A DNA stretch of 64,000 nt from JAIWNK01 sp964453115 (GTDB lineage Bacteria > Chloroflexota > Anaerolineae > Anaerolineales > Anaerolineaceae): assembly GCA_964453115.1 (NCBI GenBank), contig CAYVRT010000009.1, forward strand, positions 1 through 64,000, given 5' to 3'. Position numbers and translations under genes: made by a program. The notes under the pieces were generated by a model. The model was not told the origin of the DNA and ran no database searches. It saw nothing but the letters and a program-made list of their open reading frames with translations. Shown one piece after another: positions 36,241-43,700 of this stretch (position 1 is the stretch's first letter; each line of letters begins with the position of its first letter).

Positions 36241-36266
36241 AACAACCCTCGCCTGCGAGGGTTGTT
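36241..36266 (-). promoter_or_regulatory. Expression-platform hairpin sequestering the thiN ribosome-binding site
   Basis: AACAACCCTCG and CGAGGGTTGTT form a perfect 11-bp stem with a 4-nt loop, ending 5 nt before the thiN ATG. The GAGGG in its 3' arm is the only plausible Shine-Dalgarno sequence. The 5' arm could instead pair with GAGGGatGTTGT at the 3' end of the TPP aptamer, so the two structures exclude each other. This predicts translational control: TPP bound, hairpin forms, thiN is off. Confidence 0.75.
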
Positions 36267-36280
36267 GAATACAATTCCGT

Positions 36281-36373
36281 ACAACATCCCTCCGCCGGCA
36301 TAATCCGGATCAGGTACTGCGGGTCGAGAACTACGGTTCTCCTCTCAGCCCGGCTCACCGGGCTCCCCGTTGT
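36281..36373 (-). promoter_or_regulatory. TPP (thi-box) riboswitch aptamer
   Basis: On the minus strand, the aptamer is closed by ACAAC (5') with GTTGT (3'), and contains the conserved thi-box words GGGGAGCCC, GGGCTGAGA, ACCCGCAGTACCTGATC and GGATTATGCCGGCG-GAGGGA in the right order. It binds thiamine pyrophosphate. It lies directly upstream of a thiamine kinase and transporter operon, which confirms the assignment. Confidence 0.96.
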
Positions 36374-36385
36374 CAATCTATTGTA

Positions 36386-36414
36386 AGTCTATCGCGCCCG
36401 CTCTGGTTTGTCAA
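36386..36414 (-). promoter_or_regulatory. Sigma70-type promoter of the thi operon
   Basis: Minus strand: perfect TTGACA (-35, 36409-36414), 17-bp spacer, TAGACT (-10, 36386-36391). Transcription would begin about 5 nt before the aptamer. Confidence 0.8.
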
Positions 36415-36442
36415 GCAGAGTTGCACAAACTTTAAATTAAGC

Positions 36443-36448
36443 TACAAT
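36443..36448 (+). promoter_or_regulatory. Predicted -10 element of the GGDEF gene
   Basis: TACAAT ends 6 nt before the ATG at 36455, with TTGCAC 16 bp upstream as a poor -35. A leaderless transcript is implied. Confidence 0.4.
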
Positions 36449-36454
36449 CAAAGT

Positions 36455-38518
36455 ATGAGTACCCCAACGCTCTTCAGCCTGATCGCTGGCGTGCTGGTTC
36501 TGGTTGTCGTCTATGGCTATCTCTACCTGCAACATCGTCAGCGCTGCCTGGGGCTTTGGGCAGCCAGTTGGAGCACTTATGTACTGGGCTTTGGTCTGCG
36601 CCTGCTCTATGGCAGCAACAACCCCAACGCATGGGAATACCTGCTCACCCTCCTGGCTGGATTGTTGTTGATTAGCGGCGCGCTCGATTTTCTCGACCCC
36701 CGCTCGCGACGGTTGATCCCCGGGTTCATCCTGATCGGCATCCTGACAATGGTCTGGATTGGCATCTCAACGGTGCTTGGCGAGGCGCTCCTGTTCCAAA
36801 TTCTGCCTGCCATGCTGCTGTTTGGCATCGCCTTTGCCTACATTGGCCTGCGTCTGCTATCCATCCACAGCCAGGCAAGCGCCGGACAATGGGTGCTGGG
36901 AATTGCATTTCTGTTTTGCAGCCTGGGCAGCCTGCTCACGCCCCTCCTGCTCCATCATCCAGCCCGAATCTGGCTCGAAAATCTGAGCTGGTTCCTTGCC
37001 CCGCTCATTGCCCTGGGGCTGCTGATGGTTTTCACCGAACGCATACGCAGCGAAGAACGATCCCGCCAGGGCGCCCGTCAGCAACAACTGGAACAAGAAT
37101 TGCACCAAAAACAACAGGATTACCAGGTGCTGGTTGAGCAACAAGGGGTTGGTGTGAGCATCGTCGCCACAGATGAAACAATCCTCTTTGCCAACCCGGC
37201 CGCCGAACAAATTTTTGGCCTGCCAGCCGGCCAAATGGCTGGCCGCAGCCTGCAAGAATTCACCTCGCTTGAGCAATTTCAAATGCTGCGCTCCCAAACC
37301 GCAGAACGTCAGCAAGGTCAAAGCAGCACCTACGAAATGATCATCACCCGCCCGGATGGTGAACTGCGCCATATTCTGGTCAATGCCACCCCGCGCCGCA
37401 CGCCAGGCGGAGAATTTAGCGGCACGATTGGCGTCTTCCAGGATATTACCGAGCGCAAACAGGCCGAAGTGCGCATCCAACAACTGCTCATTACCGAACG
37501 CACCTATCGGCAGCAGGCCGAAACGCTGCGCGAGGCCACCACCGCCCTCGTTTCAGCCATCAACCTGGATGAAGTCTTGCAGCGCGTCTTTACCCACTTG
37601 CGCCTCGTCATTCCCTATACCAGCGTCTGCGTTTTTCTGTACGAAGAAGGCCGGCTGCACGCCGTTGCCGGAAGCGGCTTTGAACACCCCGAGCAGGTCA
37701 TCGGGCAGGAAATGGAACCCGATAACCCGCTCATCACCGAATCCTTCACCAGCAAACAACCCCTCATCCTGGCGGATGCCCACAAGGATGCACGCTTTTC
37801 ACGCTGGGGCGATTCGCAGCACACGCGCGCCTGGATGTGCGTGCCGCTCATCTGGCACAGCGAAATGATCGGTTTTTTGACGATTGACAACAACACCCCC
37901 GGCGTCTATTCCCGCGAACACAGCGCCCTCGCCCAGGCCTTCGCCAACCAGGCTGCACTTGCCATCCAAAACTCGCGCATGTTTGCCCACATCGAGCAAC
38001 TCGCCATCACCGACCCGCTCACCAATCTCTACAATCGCCGCCACCTCTTCAACCTGGCACGGCGCGAATTCAATCGTTATCAGCGCTATCATCACCCCAT
38101 CGCCGTCATCATGTGTGATACAGACCATTTTACCCGGGTCAACAACACCTATGGACACATGATTGGCGACCTTGTTCTGCAAACCATTGCACGCCGCATG
38201 ACCCAAAGCCTGCGCGAAAGTGACCTGCTGGGGCGCTACGGCGGCGAAGAATTTATGATTGTCCTCAGCGAAACACCCCCGCAGCAGGCCGCCGAGACTG
38301 CCGAACGGCTGCGCGCCTGCATCTCCGACCAACTGTTTGAAGTTGAAGGCCAAATCATCTCAGTTACCCTCAGCATCGGCGTTGCCTCAGCCTCTCCCGA
38401 CTGTCTCGATCTTGACACGCTCATCCGTCACGCCGACCAGGCCCTGTACCAGGCCAAGGAGGGCGGGCGCAATCGCGTCGTCCTCTGGCAAGCTTCCAAC
38501 CTCAATCCAGCCAGATGA
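36455..38518 (+). CDS. Membrane PAS-GAF-GGDEF diguanylate cyclase
   Basis: 687 residues: about seven N-terminal membrane spans (1-195), a Gln/Glu-rich coiled-coil (about 198-225), a PAS domain with PAC motif (about 225-345), a GAF domain (about 365-510) and a GGDEF domain. The active site reads RYGGEEF (GGEEF at 596-600), a functional variant, and the inhibitory I-site RESD (587-590) is at the canonical distance, so it should make c-di-GMP and be feedback-inhibited. No EAL domain. Its 3' end overlaps the convergent regulator gene by 17 bp. Confidence 0.93.
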   Translation: MSTPTLFSLIAGVLVLVVVYGYLYLQHRQRCLGLWAASWSTYVLGFGLRLLYGSNNPNAWEYLLTLLAGLLLISGALDFLDPRSRRLIPGFILIGILTMVWIGISTVLGEALLFQILPAMLLFGIAFAYIGLRLLSIHSQASAGQWVLGIAFLFCSLGSLLTPLLLHHPARIWLENLSWFLAPLIALGLLMVFTERIRSEERSRQGARQQQLEQELHQKQQDYQVLVEQQGVGVSIVATDETILFANPAAEQIFGLPAGQMAGRSLQEFTSLEQFQMLRSQTAERQQGQSSTYEMIITRPDGELRHILVNATPRRTPGGEFSGTIGVFQDITERKQAEVRIQQLLITERTYRQQAETLREATTALVSAINLDEVLQRVFTHLRLVIPYTSVCVFLYEEGRLHAVAGSGFEHPEQVIGQEMEPDNPLITESFTSKQPLILADAHKDARFSRWGDSQHTRAWMCVPLIWHSEMIGFLTIDNNTPGVYSREHSALAQAFANQAALAIQNSRMFAHIEQLAITDPLTNLYNRRHLFNLARREFNRYQRYHHPIAVIMCDTDHFTRVNNTYGHMIGDLVLQTIARRMTQSLRESDLLGRYGGEEFMIVLSETPPQQAAETAERLRACISDQLFEVEGQIISVTLSIGVASASPDCLDLDTLIRHADQALYQAKEGGRNRVVLWQASNLNPAR

Positions 38519-39596
38519 GCTGTCCCATCAGCGTCACATCATAACCGCCCAACATCGTCATCGTTTGCCGCCCGGCACCACTGTTCAGCCACCCACCAAT
38601 TGCTTGCACCACTGGATGCTCATAAACCTCCTGTAAGACAACAAAATCATACCGTTCAAGCGTCAAGAAAATGAAGTGCAGCCCCTGCGCCAATGCCGCC
38701 GCCTCCAACCCCAATCCCACTTCCGCATGCCCCTCGGCCACAGCACGCGCCACGGCCAAATGTGTCCCCAACCCAGCCTCATAGCCGGCAATTGCCGTCG
38801 TTGCAATTCCCAATCGCTTTAATTGCGCATCCAGCCAGACGCGCGTCCCCGAGCCAGGCTGCCGATTGGCAAAGCGCAGCCCTGGTCGCGCCAGGTCAAT
38901 CAAACCATGCACACGCGCGGCGTTCGCTGGATGCATCATCAACCCCAAGCGTCGCTCTGCCAGCGTCATCAGCGCTACCCGGCGCCCCGGTAGCAGCCGC
39001 CGCACAAATGGGATATTGTATTCGTTTGTTTCTGCGTCCCACAAATGCGCCCCAGACAGGTCAGCCTGCCCACCAGCCAGCGCCATTAATCCGCCCAAAC
39101 TACCCGGAAATTCCACCTGCAACCCCAACGGCAGCGGTAGGCCAAACGCCAGTTGCGTCACAGCCGGGTCATGGCTGCCAACAAAACGCAGCACCTTTTC
39201 TGGCCGCCGCTCCGGTGACGAGCTGGAAAACGCCTGCCAGCGGTCCAGCGCCAGGTGCAAGGCCTGTTGAACCTCCAGTGGCGCATATCCTGCCGTTAAG
39301 GTCTCAAGCAAAAACGCCTCCGCCCGGTGCAACAAAGCTGCCCGTCGCAACAATTCATTGCCGGCAAGCGGCGGATCCATTGCCACATGCGTTCCCTGAC
39401 CAGGCCGGCTGTTCAACAGGCCCTGGCGGGCCAGTTCTGCATAGGCGCGTTGCACTGTGCCAATTGTGCAATTCCATTCCTGCGCCGCATCGCGCACCAC
39501 CGGCAGCCGGTCGCCCGGTTTCAATTGCCCATCCAGAATCTTGCGTCGAATATCTTCTGCAATCTTCTGGTACAAAAATTGATCTTCGATGCTCAT
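38502..39596 (-). CDS. GntR-type regulator fused to a periplasmic-binding-like domain
   Basis: 364 residues. The first 75 form a GntR/YtrA winged helix (IAEDIRRKILDGQLKPGDRLP, CTIGTVQRAYAELARQGLL). The rest is a PBP-like domain of the molybdate/tungstate-binding type, with RFANRQPGSGTRVWLDAQL and a final hinge region. The protein should sense a small anion or metabolite in the cytoplasm. Its ATG overlaps the stop of the metalloprotease gene upstream by 4 bp. No matching ABC transporter lies beside it. Confidence 0.87.
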   Translation of the reverse strand: MSIEDQFLYQKIAEDIRRKILDGQLKPGDRLPVVRDAAQEWNCTIGTVQRAYAELARQGLLNSRPGQGTHVAMDPPLAGNELLRRAALLHRAEAFLLETLTAGYAPLEVQQALHLALDRWQAFSSSSPERRPEKVLRFVGSHDPAVTQLAFGLPLPLGLQVEFPGSLGGLMALAGGQADLSGAHLWDAETNEYNIPFVRRLLPGRRVALMTLAERRLGLMMHPANAARVHGLIDLARPGLRFANRQPGSGTRVWLDAQLKRLGIATTAIAGYEAGLGTHLAVARAVAEGHAEVGLGLEAAALAQGLHFIFLTLERYDFVVLQEVYEHPVVQAIGGWLNSGAGRQTMTMLGGYDVTLMGQLIWLD

Positions 39597-41803
39597 CGCA
39601 ATACTCCAGGCAAAAACACGCCATGCAGCAGTTCGGTAAACCCATCCTCACTGCCCGGCCAGGCCTCCACATTCCCCGCCCCATCCGTCGCCCGGCAGCG
39701 GAAGGCATAACGATGCCCCACCTGCCCGCTGTAGACCTGGCTCGTTTCCGTCCCGCCGTACCAATCCGCCCAGGCTGCATCATCCACCTTGACCTGCACC
39801 TGATAGTCCGCCACCCCGCTCAACGCGTCGCTGCCACTCCACTGGACGACAAAATCCACATCGCCCATTTGCCAGGCCGGCAGCCCCTGCACCGCCGATT
39901 GCGGCGCCACACGATCCAGCGTAATCGAATCCGCCGCCGCCAGCGAAACATTCCCGGCCAGGTCGCGATATTGCACAAAGACCGACTTCAATCCATCACT
40001 ACCGCTCAAGGTATAGGCCGCAGTTGGCGCATAGGCCTGCCAGGCAGCCCAGCTGCTGCCATCATTGCTAAAGCGCATCTCCGCCACCCCGCTCCCCGGC
40101 GGCGGATCGTTGCCCGCCAGACTGAGTGTGACACCTGTAACATTGGTATACAACGCATCGGCATTGATCGTAAGCCCCCCCACCGGCGCCTGACTATCCA
40201 CCGTGAACGGATAAGATACAACCTGCGTATTCATCCACCGGTTGGTCGCCTGCAAAACAATGGTATGCGGCCCCTGCGGCAGGCCCGTCACCTCAAAATC
40301 GAACGCCTCAGCCACCTCATCAATTACCCCATCCAACGGCACAATCGTCGTCCAACTGCCGCCATCCAATTGATAACTGAGGCTGATGAGGTTGTTGATT
40401 GTCATCGAGTTGCCATTGGGCGAGGGATAGGGCTGATCTTCCACGCTGCCGACAAAGCGCACCGTTGCCGCAGCCCACATACCCGGCGCCTGCGTGATAG
40501 CAAAAGCCGGCAGCGTATCCACCGGGTCTAATTTCCCATCGCCATCACTATCGCGCATCCCCACCTGCTGCTGACTGACCGTGCAAATGCCACTCGTCGT
40601 CGAGCCGGTGCGCATTAAACAAGAGACCAGTTTGCAGCCTGTGCAACCATAACAATTGCTACTGCCGCTGTCATTGCCATCACACTGCCCATTCCCATTC
40701 TGGTCACAACCTGCCGAACAATTGTCGTTGCGGATTCCTAAATAGCCCAACACATCGCTACAGGCACAACAAGCATAACCCGGCGAGCAATACTCATCCC
40801 CGGCGCCAAAATCATGTCCCAGTTCATGCGCCATGACGCTATCCATGTTGCCAATCCCCCAACCATCGTTATCATAGGTCATCACCACCACCGGCGGATC
40901 GCCATAGGTATAGCCAAAATAGCCCGACGGGAACATGCCATCCGCATCGTTCAGGCTATCTGCCACAAATGCCACCACCGCCCAATCGGCGCCATACTGC
41001 GTGCGAATGGCGTTTAAATAGGCATAGGCCTGCAAATACCAGAGCGTCCCCGGGTAACCAAGCACCGTCAGCGTCTCGCTCATCCACAAGCCATCATTGG
41101 GATAGCCATAATTGATTGGCTCATAGCCGGTTGGCACCTGTTGATGAACATCATAGACAAATTGCAGCGCCCCAGCCGGGTTGGTTGCCGCCCACCAGTT
41201 CATCGCATTGGTAATTTCGTTGACCACCGTCTGCATGCGGGCCGAATCCCAATTTTCGGTCTGCGGCTCATGCCCACCATTGCTCTCGGGCAGGATAATG
41301 CCCACCACCACCCGTCCAGCCATGAACTCGCTCAAGTCATAATAGCCGGGCAGTCCATTCGTCTCGGTTGGCATCTCTGGCAAATCCAGATCCAGCGCAA
41401 TCACATCATTCGTCAATGGCCGTCCCTGATGCAACAGGGACTGATGATCTTGCAGCGAACCCCGCCGCTCGTTCCAAATTCCAGCCGCTGCCAGCGCCAG
41501 AGCGCTGCGCCCGGCCAGCAAATCCTCATCCACCGGCCCACGCAGCACCTGCACCCCCGGCGGCGCCACCGACCACAACGGCAATGAGCCCAACAACACA
41601 TCCGGCGGGAAGATATCGCGCACACAACCGCCGCGCCGCTCAATTGCCTGCACAGCGGTTTGCCAATCTCCCTCCACCAGGAAGAACGCATCCACCGCAC
41701 AACTGGTTTGCACTGCCCCATCCCCCACCGCGCCCTGCGCCTGCACACTGCCCCCCAACAACACCATCACCATCAAAACTGCCAAAATCCATTCAGCCTT
41801 CAT
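39593..41803 (-). CDS. Secreted zinc metalloprotease with Ig-like C-terminal domains
   Basis: About 736 residues. A signal peptide (ILAVLMVMVLLGGSVQAQG) is followed by a pro-region and a catalytic domain with AHELGHDFGAGDEYC, an extended HExxHxxGxxD zinc motif of the metzincin type. A Cys-rich insert (DNCSAGCDQNGNGQCDGNDS) and SDGDGKLDPVD, a calcium-loop sequence, come next, then three beta-sandwich modules with PVGGLTINADALYTN and YRDLAGNVSLAAADSITLD. GGGGAG precedes the ATG at 41803; the GTG nine bases upstream is less likely. Probable role in digesting extracellular protein. Confidence 0.88.
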   Translation of the reverse strand: MKAEWILAVLMVMVLLGGSVQAQGAVGDGAVQTSCAVDAFFLVEGDWQTAVQAIERRGGCVRDIFPPDVLLGSLPLWSVAPPGVQVLRGPVDEDLLAGRSALALAAAGIWNERRGSLQDHQSLLHQGRPLTNDVIALDLDLPEMPTETNGLPGYYDLSEFMAGRVVVGIILPESNGGHEPQTENWDSARMQTVVNEITNAMNWWAATNPAGALQFVYDVHQQVPTGYEPINYGYPNDGLWMSETLTVLGYPGTLWYLQAYAYLNAIRTQYGADWAVVAFVADSLNDADGMFPSGYFGYTYGDPPVVVMTYDNDGWGIGNMDSVMAHELGHDFGAGDEYCSPGYACCACSDVLGYLGIRNDNCSAGCDQNGNGQCDGNDSGSSNCYGCTGCKLVSCLMRTGSTTSGICTVSQQQVGMRDSDGDGKLDPVDTLPAFAITQAPGMWAAATVRFVGSVEDQPYPSPNGNSMTINNLISLSYQLDGGSWTTIVPLDGVIDEVAEAFDFEVTGLPQGPHTIVLQATNRWMNTQVVSYPFTVDSQAPVGGLTINADALYTNVTGVTLSLAGNDPPPGSGVAEMRFSNDGSSWAAWQAYAPTAAYTLSGSDGLKSVFVQYRDLAGNVSLAAADSITLDRVAPQSAVQGLPAWQMGDVDFVVQWSGSDALSGVADYQVQVKVDDAAWADWYGGTETSQVYSGQVGHRYAFRCRATDGAGNVEAWPGSEDGFTELLHGVFLPGVLR

Positions 41804-41883
41804 CACACACACTCCCCGGAGTCATCCTCCAGCAGCATTTCTTTTATCATACAACAAATAGCAGCCAATTACTATAGGATTTC

Positions 41884-41924
41884 AAAAAAACGCCCGGGCT
41901 GGAAAATCCCAAACAACCCGGGCT
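41884..41924 (-). terminator. Terminator at the end of the DGR cassette
   Basis: Minus strand: AGCCCGGG and CCCGGGC arms enclose an AT-rich loop and are followed by GTTTTTTTG. It lies about 120 nt beyond the template repeat and would end the target-RT-avd-TR transcript. Confidence 0.8.
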
Positions 41925-42043
41925 ATTTTCTATTTGCCTGGCCGAACGGCCAGACGGGAACAGTCAGCGCTCGCTTGCACGAAGCACGCCCGGAGGGGCT
42001 TCTCACCCGACCAGATTCTGGCATCGCACCTGATGAAAGCAAT
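41925..42043 (-). ncRNA. 3' spacer of the DGR template RNA
   Basis: About 120 nt between TR and terminator with no open frame of note. It contains a small CTGGCCG/CGGCCAG hairpin (41938-41953). In known DGRs the spacer 3' of TR folds with the RNA and provides the site from which cDNA synthesis is primed; by position this segment should do the same. Its boundaries are inferred. Confidence 0.5.
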
Positions 42044-42156
42044 GAAAAGAGGCGGAAACCGGCATTATTGTTGAAGTTTGAAGGCGCGTTCCGGTTCCGG
42101 TACGAGCAGCGGGCGTTTCTATGATCATTGTTCCACGCACCGCCCCGCAGTTTCCT
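42044..42156 (-). repeat. DGR template repeat (TR)
   Basis: 113 bp that align without gaps to 43717-43829. In coding sense, if translated in the VR frame it would read GGAWNNDHRN and later APSNFNNNAGFR, the Asn-rich pattern (AAC/AAT codons) that DGR templates use to give maximal diversity. It starts 24 bp after the avd stop. The 3' 20 bp (42044-42063) contain no adenine in the coding sense and are identical to VR, so they are the initiation-of-mutagenic-homology end. Invariant master copy of the cassette. Confidence 0.96.
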
Positions 42157-42180
42157 GGTGTCCCCAACTCAAGCACCCTT

Positions 42181-42549
42181 TTATGTGCATAAGTCCCGTT
42201 CCATCTTTGAAGCAGAACCTGCTTTCTTCATCCAACCACCCAACAAGCGACCCACTTCAACCAACATCTCAACCCCATGTTCATATTGCCCAATCTTCAG
42301 CAAATGGCGGTCATAGCTCAAACGCAGACACAAACGCAACATTGCCAGCAAATGGTCGGCCTCCTTCAATTCAAGAAGCGGATTGGCGCTATGGACTGCC
42401 CGGATCAACTTACCATACAAATGAAACGCTGTGTCTTCCAATCGCCGCGCCATGCGAAAGCGCTCGCTCCTGGGAAAATTTTCAGTCTCGCCCAGCAACC
42501 AGATGATAAAATCGTACGTACGGCTGAACACCGGGGAAGTTTTTTCCAT
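42181..42549 (-). CDS. avd: DGR accessory variability determinant (Avd)
   Basis: 122-residue all-helical, basic protein matching the Avd four-helix bundle: SRTYDFIIWLLGETENFPRS, an Arg-rich second helix (RFRMARRLEDTAFHLYGKLI), then LLAMLRLCLRLSYDRHLL and a final helix. Avd forms a pentamer that binds the RT and the template RNA and is needed for mutagenic cDNA synthesis. Start set at MEKTSPVF (42549), preceded by GAGGTGAGA and lying 7 bp after the RT stop; the frame upstream lies within the RT gene. Confidence 0.92.
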   Translation of the reverse strand: MEKTSPVFSRTYDFIIWLLGETENFPRSERFRMARRLEDTAFHLYGKLIRAVHSANPLLELKEADHLLAMLRLCLRLSYDRHLLKIGQYEHGVEMLVEVGRLLGGWMKKAGSASKMERDLCT

Positions 42550-42556
42550 TCTCACC

Positions 42557-43612
42557 TCACAGCACCACCGAACGAAGCACCGCCGTCCGCAGCCCCCAGG
42601 TATCGCCATGCTGTGCATGATGAATCCATCCCTGAATGCTGGCCTGCATCTGCTGCTGAGTGCGCTCTCCTGCCCGATATTCCCGCAACTGCCCCCGCAG
42701 GCGACGGCAAAACTGAACCACCTTGCGCCGCTTCAAACGCCGATGCGATCGAAAGACCTGAAAGCCCAAAAACGGAATCCCTGTTGCGCACGGGCGCGGC
42801 TGTGCACTCCCCTCATGCACCGTTAGCCGCAAACCCGCAAGCCGATCCATCACCGCCGCTCGCCACTCGTGCATCTGTTGCAAATCATCCCCAAAGAGCA
42901 GCATATCATCCACATATCGCACATACCCCCTCACCCCCAACCGCCGTTTAATAAAATGATCCAGCCCATTTAAATACACATTCGCCCAAAACTGACTGGT
43001 CAAATTGCCAATCGGCAACCCGCGCGGACGTAATGCCGCCAGCAGGTCATCCCCCGGAAAATAAACCATCTCATACTCCCCAGTCAGCACACCTTCCCCC
43101 CCGCTCAAAATCTTGGCGCACAACGCAAGAACATCCTCATCCTGAATTCCTTGCTGTAATTGCTTGAACAAAATGGCATGGTCCACCGATGGGAAAAACT
43201 TACGCACATCCAGCGGCAACACATACCGAAAACGTCGCAAATAGTGCGTCGCCCGGTCGAGTGCCTTATGGGTTCCTTTACCAACCCGGTTTGCATAACT
43301 ATCATACACAAACCGTCGCTCCCATACCGGCTGAATGAGATTGCACAAAGCATGATGCACAACCCGGTCGCGAAAGGGCGCCGCCGAAATCAACCGGCGC
43401 TTAGGGTCACGAATCCAAAAATTAACATATTGCCCCGGCTGATAGCTGCCAGAGCGCAGTTCATCACGCAGCTTCAACAAATTTTCCTCCAAATCAAACT
43501 CAAAACTTGCCACCGCAGCATGACTGCGCTTGCCGCGCGCCGCCTGCTGAAACGCAATCCGCAAATTGAGGAAACTGGATAGAGATTGCCACATAGTTGG
43601 TTGAGTTGCCAT
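42557..43612 (-). CDS. DGR reverse transcriptase
   Basis: 351-residue reverse transcriptase. Motif 3 LPLDVRKFFPSVDH holds Asp135, motif 5 is RYVDDMLLF (YVDD at 233-236) and motif 4 reads GLPIGNLTSQ (198-207); the SQ ending, instead of SP as in group II introns and retrons, is diagnostic for DGR enzymes. There is no maturase, endonuclease or RNase H domain. RBS GGGAG is 6 nt before the ATG. The enzyme copies the TR RNA and misincorporates at adenines, producing cDNA that replaces VR. Confidence 0.96.
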   Translation of the reverse strand: MATQPTMWQSLSSFLNLRIAFQQAARGKRSHAAVASFEFDLEENLLKLRDELRSGSYQPGQYVNFWIRDPKRRLISAAPFRDRVVHHALCNLIQPVWERRFVYDSYANRVGKGTHKALDRATHYLRRFRYVLPLDVRKFFPSVDHAILFKQLQQGIQDEDVLALCAKILSGGEGVLTGEYEMVYFPGDDLLAALRPRGLPIGNLTSQFWANVYLNGLDHFIKRRLGVRGYVRYVDDMLLFGDDLQQMHEWRAAVMDRLAGLRLTVHEGSAQPRPCATGIPFLGFQVFRSHRRLKRRKVVQFCRRLRGQLREYRAGERTQQQMQASIQGWIHHAQHGDTWGLRTAVLRSVVL

Positions 43613-43630
43613 TCAAGCTCCCTGGTCGGC

Positions 43631-43659
43631 GTCTGGGGGCGGGCAGCCCGCCCCCAGAC
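43631..43659 (-). other. GC-rich hairpin downstream of VR (DGR target-recognition candidate)
   Basis: GTCTGGGGGCGGG (43631-43643) is perfectly complementary to CCCGCCCCCAGAC (43647-43659) with a 3-nt loop. It lies 41 bp after the target stop codon and about 57 bp after the VR. In the Bordetella phage DGR a GC-rich hairpin/cruciform just downstream of VR is required for efficient retrohoming; this has the right position. There is no U-tract, so a terminator is less likely. Confidence 0.75.
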
Positions 43660-43700
43660 CCCCACCCCGACAGAAAATCAGAATTTCAGTAGCCAGCATT

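Noticed and set aside
36236..36376. N-terminal extension of ThiN through the open frame
   Set aside because: The extra 47 codons coincide with the TPP aptamer and expression-platform hairpin; ThiN homology starts at the ATG 36235.
38693..40531. 612-codon open frame on the + strand
   Set aside because: It lies antisense to the GntR-PBP and metalloprotease genes, is His/Arg/Pro-rich without domains, and arises from the C-rich + strand. Similar antisense frames at 16951-17823, 30926-32167, 44736-46109 and 51909-53087 were rejected for the same reason.
42557..43612. Reverse transcriptase as a group II intron or retron enzyme
   Set aside because: No intron domain V-like hairpin, maturase or retron ncRNA is near, motif 4 ends SQ, and a TR/VR pair with adenine-specific changes plus Avd is present.
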